A stretch of DNA of 64,000 nt from UBA935 sp031556725 (GTDB taxonomy: Bacteria; Bacillota; Clostridia; Lachnospirales; Lachnospiraceae), in the NCBI GenBank assembly GCA_031556725.1, contig JAVBSL010000010.1, forward strand, positions 62,001 through 126,000, given 5' to 3'. Position 1 is the first letter of the stretch. Every line of letters begins with the position of its first letter. Made by a program: the position numbers and the translations under genes. Under the pieces are notes generated by a model, which was not told the origin of the DNA, searched no databases, and was given only the letters and a program-made list of their open reading frames with translations. Of this stretch, positions 52,836-61,017 are shown piece after piece.

Positions 52836-53840
52836 TTATGAAGAAATAAATTTATTTTCCCTCAGGCTATACTTGCCGCCCTTAAGAATTTTGTGTTTCA
52901 CCACCCACCAGCCGGGTACCCAGATATACTTATGCATGGCCGGTGATGCACTGCCGATCATCCAGCAGTTCCGGTCACAGTGCTTGGTACACTCCCTGAC
53001 CTGTCTGGCTTGTTCGGAATTCCACAATTCTTCCCATGACTGTTCCCGCAGATTGCCCATCACCGCCTTCTTCTCCATCCCATTGCAGGGAATCACATCA
53101 CAGAAGGGATCAATGAAAAAGGCATCCTGGGACATGTCGCAGGGAAGCAGACGCTTATTGCCGTAAATATAGTTAATCAGCCCATGGTTAAAATAAGCCC
53201 TGAACCATTTTTTGGGTGACTTGCTTTTCAGCAGTTCATTAATCAACTTTTCAAAGTTCTCCGCCACTTTACGTTTATTATCTATTTTATTGTCGGTTTT
53301 TCTAAAATAAAAAGAATTATGCAGGGTGGCTGTGGCAAATTCCATCCCCAATTCATCGGATATCCGGTACAAGGGCACCAGATCCTCACTGTTCATGTCC
53401 TGTACGGTCATACCGAAGCCGACATCCGGATGTCCCATCTCTACCAGCGTCTTCAGGGTATTGTATCCCCGGTTAAAGCCATCGGGAATTCCTCTGATCT
53501 TATCATTGGTTTCCTGCAGCCCTTCGATGCTTATGCGAATTCCCACTTTCGGGAATTTCTTGCACAGCTCAATAATCCTGTCCGTAAAATAGCCATTTGT
53601 GGAAATCACGATCCGATCTGTTTTTTTATACAGTTCCTCGACAATTTCCGGAATATCCCTTCTGACAAAAGGCTCGCCGCCGGTTATATTGGTAAATGCC
53701 ATCTCCGGCAGCTTCTTAATGTCTTCTAAGGTAATTTCTTCTTCCGGTTTGGTGGGATCTTTAAAACAATCACACATATTACATCTTGCGTTACACCGGT
53801 AAGTCACTATCACCGTTCCATATAATCTACGTTTTTTCAT
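52836..53840 (-). CDS. Radical SAM/SPASM protein
   Basis: A 334-residue iron-sulfur enzyme. Near the start YRCNARCNMCDCF carries the CxxxCxxC cluster motif, followed by NITGGEPFVR for SAM. A C-terminal SPASM-like region has CDMSQDAF, DPFCDVIPCNGM and CTKHCDRNCWM for additional clusters. Such proteins modify peptides or small molecules by radical chemistry. Here the neighbours are a GT4 gene (1 base away) and an acyltransferase, so a sugar, lipid or nucleotide-sugar substrate is possible. The C-terminal tail is rich in Trp and Lys and may contact the membrane. Confidence 0.88.
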   Translation of the reverse strand: MKKRRLYGTVIVTYRCNARCNMCDCFKDPTKPEEEITLEDIKKLPEMAFTNITGGEPFVRRDIPEIVEELYKKTDRIVISTNGYFTDRIIELCKKFPKVGIRISIEGLQETNDKIRGIPDGFNRGYNTLKTLVEMGHPDVGFGMTVQDMNSEDLVPLYRISDELGMEFATATLHNSFYFRKTDNKIDNKRKVAENFEKLINELLKSKSPKKWFRAYFNHGLINYIYGNKRLLPCDMSQDAFFIDPFCDVIPCNGMEKKAVMGNLREQSWEELWNSEQARQVRECTKHCDRNCWMIGSASPAMHKYIWVPGWWVVKHKILKGGKYSLRENKFISS

Positions 53841-53841
53841 T

Positions 53842-55068
53842 TTAACAATCGTGCTCCTTATAAATCATCATTAACTTATCACAATATTCTTTTACGGAAT
53901 CAAATTTCACCGTTTTGCAATTCTCTGCATATTCCCTTGTCTTTTCGCTGTCTTTCCATAAGCTGATTATCTTTTCTTTCAGCTCTTCTTTATTGCCGCT
54001 TTCGTATAATTCTCCTGTTTTTCCATTCTGTATCAATTCCGGTGCTCCCCCAATATTGGCCGCAATAATCGGTGTTTGGCACATCTGGGACTCCATTACG
54101 GTAAATGGACAATTCTCATAACATTCCGAAGTAAACAGGCTGAATCTGGCATTTGCTATCTGTTGGTACAATTCTTCGCCGGTTAAAAATCCGAGATTTT
54201 TTATATTGGGGATTCCTTCCAACTCTTTTTCCAGCGGTCCGCTTCCGGCAAACACAAAAGGAATCTCCGGTAATTCTTTACATATCTCAATCAAATTTCT
54301 GATTCCCTTTTCCTCAGAGTATCTGCCAAAATAAATAATATAGTCTTTCGAAAAATAATCCGTTTTTCGCAGCACCTGGGAAATGGTTTTTTCTTCAACA
54401 AAGTTGCAAAGGACTCTTGTCTTCTTTGCCAGCACCGGCTGACTGTCTAAAACTTCCTTCAGAAACATACTGGGGCTGATTATCACGTCTATTTTATCAT
54501 AAGTTCGCAAAATACGATATAAAAATCCTTCCAGACTTCCCAGGATACTCTTAACCCGGGAGCCATGGATGCACTTAAAGCGTGCGCAATTCCATACATT
54601 GCCCTCCGCACATTTTCGGCATTTAACGCCTGACAGGTATTGCTGCATCAGGTGATTGGGGCAGACCAACTGGCTATCGTGAGCTGTATATATTATTTTC
54701 ACAGGTTGATTGCATTTTTTTTCAAATGCACGTATTTCATAGATAATAGATGGCGTCAGTTGAAAGTTGAAATTATTCAAATGCACCACATCCGGCTTAA
54801 AGCTTTCTAAGACCTGTCTGATTTTTTTTCTCGCTTCATACGAATATATGATTTTAAAGGGATAAATCAGCTTATCAAGTTTACCGGTATGGAAATCCAT
54901 ATTAGAAGTATACACATTCAGATTATTTTTCATAATCATCCGGTCATGCTCCATACCGAAAAATTGCACATCATGACCGGATGCTTTTAATTGTTCGCCT
55001 ATTTTCAGGATATAGGTCTCGGAACCGCCGTTCAGATATAAAAATTTATTTACAATCAGTATTTTCAC
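53842..55068 (-). CDS. GT4 glycosyltransferase
   Basis: A 408-residue GT-B enzyme: KILIVNKFLYLNGGSETYIL (acceptor-side glycine loop), VVHLNNFNFQLTPSII, YTAHDSQLVCPNHLM, and a cysteine-rich loop (CRKCAEGNVWNCARFKC). The donor half has YIIYFGRYSEEKGIRNL and TSECYENCPFTVMESQMCQTP, where the E-x7-E motif is partly conserved. The start is GTG with GAGG about eight bases before it. Terminator-like sequence lies upstream at 55.09 kb. Confidence 0.88.
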   Translation of the reverse strand: MKILIVNKFLYLNGGSETYILKIGEQLKASGHDVQFFGMEHDRMIMKNNLNVYTSNMDFHTGKLDKLIYPFKIIYSYEARKKIRQVLESFKPDVVHLNNFNFQLTPSIIYEIRAFEKKCNQPVKIIYTAHDSQLVCPNHLMQQYLSGVKCRKCAEGNVWNCARFKCIHGSRVKSILGSLEGFLYRILRTYDKIDVIISPSMFLKEVLDSQPVLAKKTRVLCNFVEEKTISQVLRKTDYFSKDYIIYFGRYSEEKGIRNLIEICKELPEIPFVFAGSGPLEKELEGIPNIKNLGFLTGEELYQQIANARFSLFTSECYENCPFTVMESQMCQTPIIAANIGGAPELIQNGKTGELYESGNKEELKEKIISLWKDSEKTREYAENCKTVKFDSVKEYCDKLMMIYKEHDC

Positions 55069-55085
55069 ATCAAATCCTCATAACG

Positions 55086-55119
55086 AAAAACGCTATGCTT
55101 GTTTTTCAAACAACCATAG
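55086..55119 (-). terminator. Weak AT-rich terminator-like hairpin
   Basis: Read on the minus strand, CTATGGTTGTTT, a 3-base loop, then AAACAAGCATAG form an 11-pair stem with one mismatch, followed after CG by five Ts (55086-55090). It lies in the 55-base gap between two GT4 genes. Its low GC content makes it a weak terminator or a pause site. Confidence 0.35.
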
Positions 55120-55123
55120 GTTT

Positions 55124-56275
55124 TCATTTTCCTTTATATAATTGCAAGGTTGCTTCTACTACACTTTCCCAGTTATATTTATGACATATATAATCTGATG
55201 CCTTCTCTTTATACTGCTTTACCACCTCGTTATCAGCCAGCAAACCTTTTAATTTTTCTGTTAAGTCTGCTACATCGCTTTTTTTAAAGGAAACAGCATA
55301 TTCCTCAACTACTTCGATATTTTCCTGGATGTCACTGACCAGACAGCAATTACCATAGCTCATGGCTTCCAGCAGACTGATGGCCATTCCCTCCACATCG
55401 CTGGGAAGAACAAATACATAGGCATTGGAATATAATTCTTCCAATATTCTGTCATGTACGAAATTGGTCATTATAATCCGGTCATCTTTTTCTGACATTT
55501 TTGTAATTGTATTCATATACTCAAAAGAATGACTGCTTCCGCCGGCTATCACCAATTTTTTATCAGTGTCCAGCTGCATAAAAGCTTCAATCAGATAATG
55601 GAGTCCTTTTTCCGGTACTAATCTGGCAAGAAAGAGAATATATCCATCCTTTTCCAGTCCATATTCCTTTCGTATCTCTCTGACTTCCTTCCTTTCCGGT
55701 TTATCGATGCCGTTAGGAATAAATACTGTTTCACGATTATATTCTTTACTAAAGTAGTCCTTAACATTTTGGGATAAGACAATTACTTCATCCGCATATT
55801 TGGCGGCCATTTTTTCACCGAATCGCAAGACCCTGGATGCGAAATTCCCCCATTTGGCACGCTGCCAGTCCAAACCATGGATAGTGGCAATCACCCGTAT
55901 TCCAAAGAGCTTGGGCAGCCAAAGCATGGAACAGGGACCCTCCGCATGGTAATGAATCACATCATATCGCCGAAACAATGCACAAACTGTTGCCAAAAAA
56001 GAATACACAATGGCATTTAGTTTGCCATTCTTAAAGGTTGGCACTACTATAATCCGAATCCCGTTGGTATATCTCCCCGGTTTGTCTGTAAATTTTTCTC
56101 CGGAAACATGATAGCCTGAACGATTATAGGCATCAACCTGATATCCCTGACTTACAAGACGGGTAGACAATTCATTGACAACGACTTCCACCCCTCCTTC
56201 ACGGGAAGGAATACGTTTCTGCCCAATCATGGCAATTTTATATTCACCTTTTTCTTTTCTCTTTTTGCTTCTCAT
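55124..56275 (-). CDS. GT4 glycosyltransferase, Cps2T/RgpA rhamnosyltransferase-like
   Basis: A 383-residue GT-B enzyme. IGQKRIPSREGGVEVVVNEL at the start is the variant of the DUF1972/GT4 opening (GTRGIPARYGGFE) of rhamnosyltransferases such as Cps2T. DVIHYHAEGPCSMLW, ATIHGLDWQRAKWG and the donor half ILFLARLVPEKGLHYL and LPSDVEGMAISLLEAMSYGN follow. By family it would add beta-1,4-rhamnose or a hexose to a lipid-linked acceptor; the change to EGGVE leaves the sugar open. AGGA is about nine bases before the ATG. First gene behind the 56.3 kb promoter. Confidence 0.88.
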   Translation of the reverse strand: MRSKKRKEKGEYKIAMIGQKRIPSREGGVEVVVNELSTRLVSQGYQVDAYNRSGYHVSGEKFTDKPGRYTNGIRIIVVPTFKNGKLNAIVYSFLATVCALFRRYDVIHYHAEGPCSMLWLPKLFGIRVIATIHGLDWQRAKWGNFASRVLRFGEKMAAKYADEVIVLSQNVKDYFSKEYNRETVFIPNGIDKPERKEVREIRKEYGLEKDGYILFLARLVPEKGLHYLIEAFMQLDTDKKLVIAGGSSHSFEYMNTITKMSEKDDRIIMTNFVHDRILEELYSNAYVFVLPSDVEGMAISLLEAMSYGNCCLVSDIQENIEVVEEYAVSFKKSDVADLTEKLKGLLADNEVVKQYKEKASDYICHKYNWESVVEATLQLYKGK

Positions 56276-56309
56276 TATTATTTTCCTATTTTACCCAAGA
56301 CATGTAATC

Positions 56310-56338
56310 AGTATAACCGAATAATTTTAAAAAGACAA
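56310..56338 (-). promoter_or_regulatory. Candidate sigma-A promoter
   Basis: On the minus strand, TTGTCT (56333-56338), 17 bases, then TATACT (56310-56315), in the 67-base gap ahead of the Cps2T-like gene. Confidence 0.65.
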
Positions 56339-56342
56339 TCCT

Positions 56343-57242
56343 TTACCTGATCTCACCATTTTTATCCATAAGCACCCAATCCTTCCACAAGTCATGCATA
56401 GTATCCGCATCAAATACCTGGGTATTTTTATGAATGGCAGGTCTTATCATCGTCTTCTTTTCATTTCCGTTTAATCTTGCCCCCCAAAAACTGAAGGTCG
56501 AATTGGCACAAATGTTATGCTTACAATTACTCATCAGCCATATATCGTAAAAACTGTCTTCACCCTGATTCCAGTCTATCACCGTATACTTTTCACCCTT
56601 ATAGCGTTCCCTTACGAACGCTGCATCATCCGAGAATAAATAAAAATGTGCTTCCGGGTATAAGTCACTGATATGTTTCATTGCACAGGCATAGTAAGCA
56701 TCGGTACATATCCCGCCAAATAATTTTTTGTTTTCTTCATCAAGGTAGTCACCGCGCCGGATATGCACACTGACTGATTCTGTACGCTGCATTTCCACTG
56801 CTGTTTCCTGATTCTTTGGATTCGTACTTGGCGGAAACTGAATTCTCTCTCGTAAATCGTATAAAATATCTGCATAATATTTTTCGCAGGCATAGTAACC
56901 GCTTATATACATATCCTCAAGATCCAAAAGCTCCGGATGGAATATTTTCGTCTCTTTAAACCAATGAATAGTAAAGGGAAGCAGTTTTCTGCGAATTTTT
57001 CCGGACAATTTTTCTGAACCGATTAATTTCACCTTCTCATCTTCCGTACATGTTTCGTAAATCAACCGGTCAAAATAATCCAGCTCCAGCTTCCTTTTGG
57101 CGAGTACACCATTCTGTTTGTTTTCATCGGTAAACCACGAAACATCCAGTCTTGCTTCCTTACCACGGCGGACAAATTTGCAATATAGTGCATATTGCTG
57201 TAATTGATTTCCCAATCCTCCGGCAACCTGTATAATAATCAT
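56343..57242 (-). CDS. GT11 alpha-1,2-fucosyltransferase
   Basis: A 299-residue enzyme of normal family size. IIIQVAGGLGNQLQQYALY at the start, SVSVHIRRGDYLDEENKKLF in the middle, FYLFSDDAAFVRE, and VIDWNQGEDSFYDIWLMSNC with NSTFSFWGARLN at the end are all GT11 marks; HIRRGD binds GDP. It should add L-fucose from GDP-fucose to a galactose or related residue. No GDP-fucose synthesis gene is in the window. GAGGAG lies nine bases before the ATG. The gene ends ahead of a separate promoter. Confidence 0.93.
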   Translation of the reverse strand: MIIIQVAGGLGNQLQQYALYCKFVRRGKEARLDVSWFTDENKQNGVLAKRKLELDYFDRLIYETCTEDEKVKLIGSEKLSGKIRRKLLPFTIHWFKETKIFHPELLDLEDMYISGYYACEKYYADILYDLRERIQFPPSTNPKNQETAVEMQRTESVSVHIRRGDYLDEENKKLFGGICTDAYYACAMKHISDLYPEAHFYLFSDDAAFVRERYKGEKYTVIDWNQGEDSFYDIWLMSNCKHNICANSTFSFWGARLNGNEKKTMIRPAIHKNTQVFDADTMHDLWKDWVLMDKNGEIR

Positions 57243-57257
57243 TCGCCTTTTCTCCTC

Positions 57258-58322
57258 TTACTTATCGCTCTTTTGTGCTATTGTGGCCAGTGAAAGTGTG
57301 GGTCCCAATGACCATGGATATGCATCGTATTTCTGCGGATAGATACAGAAACCCTCGCACTCCGCCAGACAATCATAAACCTTCCCCTCTTTAATCATGC
57401 CTTTCAGAGCCTCCTGTCCGCGCTGCATGCGGGAACGGTGAATACCAATCAGAATGTCGTGCTCCAACCCTCTTGCTATGGCATATAAGATCATCGCTGT
57501 GGCCGAAGAGTCCACCGGTCCTTCTTTCGCCCCTAATTGCCAGGCATACATTCCGCTTTCCAGCTGATACGCTTCCACCTTGTCCACAACATGCCGAAAT
57601 GCCTGTTTTATAATATCATATGCTGCCGATTCCTTATCCATATAAATCAGACTGTCTACCATTCCCATCATCAGCCAGCCGGTTGCCCGGCCCCAGCCGA
57701 TTATCCCATATTTCATCCGGCTTCGATACTCATATCCATGATAGGGCAGACCGGTTTTTTCATCCATGCCATGGTTTATATAATTCTGAATCTGCTTAAC
57801 CGCCAGATTAATCGCATTGGAATCTCCATATGTACTTCCGTACTTACACAAAAATGGGCAAATCATCCCGATACCGTCCGCATAAATATGACCGTTCTTC
57901 TGGGCCGGGCGATAAGGAAGCGTACCCTCTGCATCGGTTTCATGAGTGTATAAATATTTCACCATATCATCCAGTGCCTCTTTATACCGTTCATCGCCTG
58001 TAATCTGTTGCAGTTCTATCAACGCCATGCCGCATAAAACATCATCCATGTAATATAGTTTGCGGCGTCCGTTTACCCACTTATCAAAGTACTTTTTAAG
58101 TGCCCTCATAATCACAAGAGATTCCTCGGTATTCAGATTGTTTTTATAATAAGCGATCAGGGCATTGGCTAACAATCCCGTGGGCCAGTTGATTTTATCC
58201 AAAGGCTCTGCATAGCGTCCTGTCAGCAGTTTAAGGGTTCTCTTTATATACCACCCGATATTTCTTTTCGGATAATGCTCTAATTCATAAAGCGCTTCAA
58301 AAACCATCTCTTTCGCATTCAT
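57258..58322 (-). CDS. GH88/GH105-like unsaturated glycuronyl hydrolase family protein
   Basis: A 354-residue (alpha/alpha)6-barrel protein. KLYYMDDVLCGMALIEL and HIYADGIGMICPFLCKYG place the two active-site aspartates known from YteR-type GH105 enzymes, and YGIIGWGRATGWLMMGMVDSL is a family signature. There is no signal peptide, so it should act in the cytoplasm, which is odd within a glycan-building locus. The ATG at 58320-58322 has GGGAGG at about eight bases; an ORF extension of 15 codons overlaps the flippase gene. It may process or proofread uronate-containing intermediates. That is inference. Confidence 0.78.
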   Translation of the reverse strand: MNAKEMVFEALYELEHYPKRNIGWYIKRTLKLLTGRYAEPLDKINWPTGLLANALIAYYKNNLNTEESLVIMRALKKYFDKWVNGRRKLYYMDDVLCGMALIELQQITGDERYKEALDDMVKYLYTHETDAEGTLPYRPAQKNGHIYADGIGMICPFLCKYGSTYGDSNAINLAVKQIQNYINHGMDEKTGLPYHGYEYRSRMKYGIIGWGRATGWLMMGMVDSLIYMDKESAAYDIIKQAFRHVVDKVEAYQLESGMYAWQLGAKEGPVDSSATAMILYAIARGLEHDILIGIHRSRMQRGQEALKGMIKEGKVYDCLAECEGFCIYPQKYDAYPWSLGPTLSLATIAQKSDK

Positions 58323-58324
58323 TA

Positions 58325-59860
58325 TTATTTCCTCCCTGCTGTTATTTTTCCCATAAAAATATTCCATACATACTTAAATTCTTCACTTTTTCGAAACAAT
58401 GCAATAAATATACCGTTAAAAATAATGCTGATGACCACTGCCGTCACGCCAAACCGTACAATAGTAACTTCGGGCATTAGCCAGCTTTTTGCCGCCATAC
58501 ATAATACTAACGTAACTGCCATCACTGTCAGATATTTCAGCAAATCAATAAAATATCCGGTTGCTTTCCGTTCAAAACAAACCTGATATATAATAAACGG
58601 CCGTACCGCATTAGCAATCAGACCGGATATTACCGTTCCGATAAATACACCCACCAGACCCATCCTTTGTACCAGTGCGATGGAAATAATCAGATTCACT
58701 GCGCCCTGTATCAGCGGCAGATAACGATCCTGTTCAAAAACACCGGCCGCTGTCTTAAAATTAGATAATACAATCCGGTCACCTTTAAAATAATAATCAA
58801 TTAAAATACAGGCCACAACTGCTGTTTCCAGTATTCTCTCTTCTCCCCACAACAGGCTAACCAAGGGTGTCAGCAGCGCACAAAAACCGATTGCGGAAAA
58901 CCCGTATATCCAGCAGGCAAAAAAACGATATACCTGGAACATATGGTACTGCTTTTCCTTAGACTCCGTGGCAATCAAATTGCCAAAACTGGACATAACC
59001 GAATTAAAGATCACGTTAACAAAGTTAGATACAAAGGAAATAATGATATTATAATTTCCGACAAATCCGCCAACGGTAACATTGATAAAGCCGGAAATAA
59101 TCATGCTGTCGGTTTGTAATCTGGCCACATCCCCAATTTTATGAAGCATCAGGGCTTTGGTTTTGGTTACCACCGCACCAGTCTCTTCCTTCGAAAGCTT
59201 TTGCACCTCTTTTTCCTTAAGATAAGGATACAACCGATTCAAATATATACTCACAAAGATTTTCTGTATCAGTTCGATAGCCGCTGCCGACAATAAAAAC
59301 CAATAAAAATTATGTGTCAGCAAAATAACTAAAATCTGAACGCCAACGGTAATCATCTTGGTGATGGTAATCACATTGGTCTGAATATAATTCTTCTGTT
59401 CCGCATTCACCAGGCTGTATTTATATGCCACAAAATAAGTGCTTACCGTATTAAACAAAAAGATAAAATAATACAGAGTCAAATCCCTGACCGCTATATC
59501 CGCTCCTTCGGGCAGCGTTACCAAATACGGCAAAAATGGAGAAATCACCACGCCGATTACCGCAATACTACAGCCAATAATGATGTAGGCTTTTTTGTAA
59601 AGCCGCATGTAAGATTTAATCTTCTCGTAATCTTTTCTTGCTGCCGGTGCATAAAGACTGTAATTAAGTGCTGTTCCGATGCCCAGTTCAGCCATCGACA
59701 ACACTGACAGGATATCGGTATATAAAGTATTGATTCCGTTCAGGTCATCCCCCAAATGCTTGAGAAATACCGTTCGCAGTACAAAGCCCAAGAGCCCGGT
59801 CACAATATTACCGATATATCCAAATGCAATATTTCTGGCTGCTAATTTAACTCTGCCCAT
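58325..59860 (-). CDS. wzx: Wzx-type oligosaccharide flippase (MOP superfamily)
   Basis: A 511-residue protein with about twelve to fourteen transmembrane segments. NIAFGYIGNIVTGLLGFVLR and LGDDLNGINTLYTDILSVLS at the start, with VGNYNIIISFVSNFVNVIFN in mid-protein, match polysaccharide-type MOP flippases. It would turn undecaprenyl-linked repeat units outward for the Wzy-like polymerase encoded at 41.4 kb. It overlaps the pyruvyl transferase gene by 19 bases. Confidence 0.88.
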   Translation of the reverse strand: MGRVKLAARNIAFGYIGNIVTGLLGFVLRTVFLKHLGDDLNGINTLYTDILSVLSMAELGIGTALNYSLYAPAARKDYEKIKSYMRLYKKAYIIIGCSIAVIGVVISPFLPYLVTLPEGADIAVRDLTLYYFIFLFNTVSTYFVAYKYSLVNAEQKNYIQTNVITITKMITVGVQILVILLTHNFYWFLLSAAAIELIQKIFVSIYLNRLYPYLKEKEVQKLSKEETGAVVTKTKALMLHKIGDVARLQTDSMIISGFINVTVGGFVGNYNIIISFVSNFVNVIFNSVMSSFGNLIATESKEKQYHMFQVYRFFACWIYGFSAIGFCALLTPLVSLLWGEERILETAVVACILIDYYFKGDRIVLSNFKTAAGVFEQDRYLPLIQGAVNLIISIALVQRMGLVGVFIGTVISGLIANAVRPFIIYQVCFERKATGYFIDLLKYLTVMAVTLVLCMAAKSWLMPEVTIVRFGVTAVVISIIFNGIFIALFRKSEEFKYVWNIFMGKITAGRK

Positions 59861-61017
59861 AGTTTCTCTACTTCTTTCCCTGTTTGTAATGCTCTGTTAC
59901 AATATTCCGGCATGACTGAGGCAAGCTGCATGCGCATCTTTTCCTCTTCCTGCTGTAGCCAATGAAAGGCTTTGATTAAATCTTCCTCACTTTTAAGGGT
60001 CTGTACCGGAATCACATAATGCTCATCCGTGCCGAACAAATCTTTGGCAATCCCTCTGGCTTTTACCGAATACCCCACTACCAGAGTTGGAACCAGGCTG
60101 GAGTACGCCGCAATAGTTGCATGGGTTCTGGCTCCGATAAACATCCGGCACCTGGATATGAAGCCTTTTAGCTCTTCGCACGAGCAATCGGAGATCAAAA
60201 CCACCCGGCCGGTATGGGCAAAAGTGTCATAAAGCTCTTTTAGCGGTTTTCGATCATCGTTCCGCTCCCACACCACATGAGGTATTAAAGCAACACTCAT
60301 ATCCGTGGTATCAATGATGTATTGTATTAAAGCACGATATCCGGCCATGGTGACTCCGGCTTCCTTTTCATTATCCTGAATCATGGGGCTGATATTGACG
60401 CCTGCCGTATTGCCTTCCACAAATCCTTGCGGCAGCGGCAGCTCTTTTATCCCCAGGGTAAATGCCGGATCCGGGTAAAGATGCAAAGCTGTTGTATTCT
60501 TTAAAACGGTTCTCAGTGCTTCATAGGTAATGGATTCTCTGGTAATGATCGTATGGTAACGGTTCATGTCTTCCACAATAGCCGGATTGTTCAGCAATTC
60601 CGGTTCGATAGAGCAGCCCAGAAGTATCGTTCTGGTACCTTTTTGATTAAACGCATGATTCGCCAGCATTAAATCTTTTACCATTATATCATAACAATAG
60701 TTGTCACCGCCAATAGAAACTGCCAGCGGAGACATTTCCCTGCCAAATACCCTGCCATACCGGTAGCGGATGAAGCTTTCCCCATCACCGGTAACCTTGC
60801 GATACAGGTAATATAAAATATGTGCTATTTTATGCTCTGCAAATTTACGTTCCGGAATCAGCTGACACATTCCCTTCAGGGAATATGTATTATCCTCCTC
60901 CACACTATTGGTGATGACCGCCACCGGGCTGTTCAGCATCCGGCAGACACTGTTAACGATCGCTTCACATCCGTGATTGCCGCTGCCGGCATGCATATAA
61001 AAAATTATTTTACTCAA
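59842..61017 (-). CDS. Polysaccharide pyruvyl transferase family protein
   Basis: A 391-residue GT-B-like enzyme of the CsaB/WcaK family. FYMHAGSGNHGCEAIVNSVC carries the N-terminal G-rich loop, SIGGDNYCYDI the middle motif, and FIGARTHATIAAYSSLVPTLVVGYSVKARG the conserved C-terminal arginine/histidine loop. It transfers pyruvate from phosphoenolpyruvate to a sugar, making a ketal and adding negative charge. Some family members act on other substrates. The start is TTG at 61015-61017, supported by AAAGGA nine bases upstream and by direct adjacency to the previous stop. Confidence 0.9.
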   Translation of the reverse strand: MSKIIFYMHAGSGNHGCEAIVNSVCRMLNSPVAVITNSVEEDNTYSLKGMCQLIPERKFAEHKIAHILYYLYRKVTGDGESFIRYRYGRVFGREMSPLAVSIGGDNYCYDIMVKDLMLANHAFNQKGTRTILLGCSIEPELLNNPAIVEDMNRYHTIITRESITYEALRTVLKNTTALHLYPDPAFTLGIKELPLPQGFVEGNTAGVNISPMIQDNEKEAGVTMAGYRALIQYIIDTTDMSVALIPHVVWERNDDRKPLKELYDTFAHTGRVVLISDCSCEELKGFISRCRMFIGARTHATIAAYSSLVPTLVVGYSVKARGIAKDLFGTDEHYVIPVQTLKSEEDLIKAFHWLQQEEEKMRMQLASVMPEYCNRALQTGKEVEKLWAELN

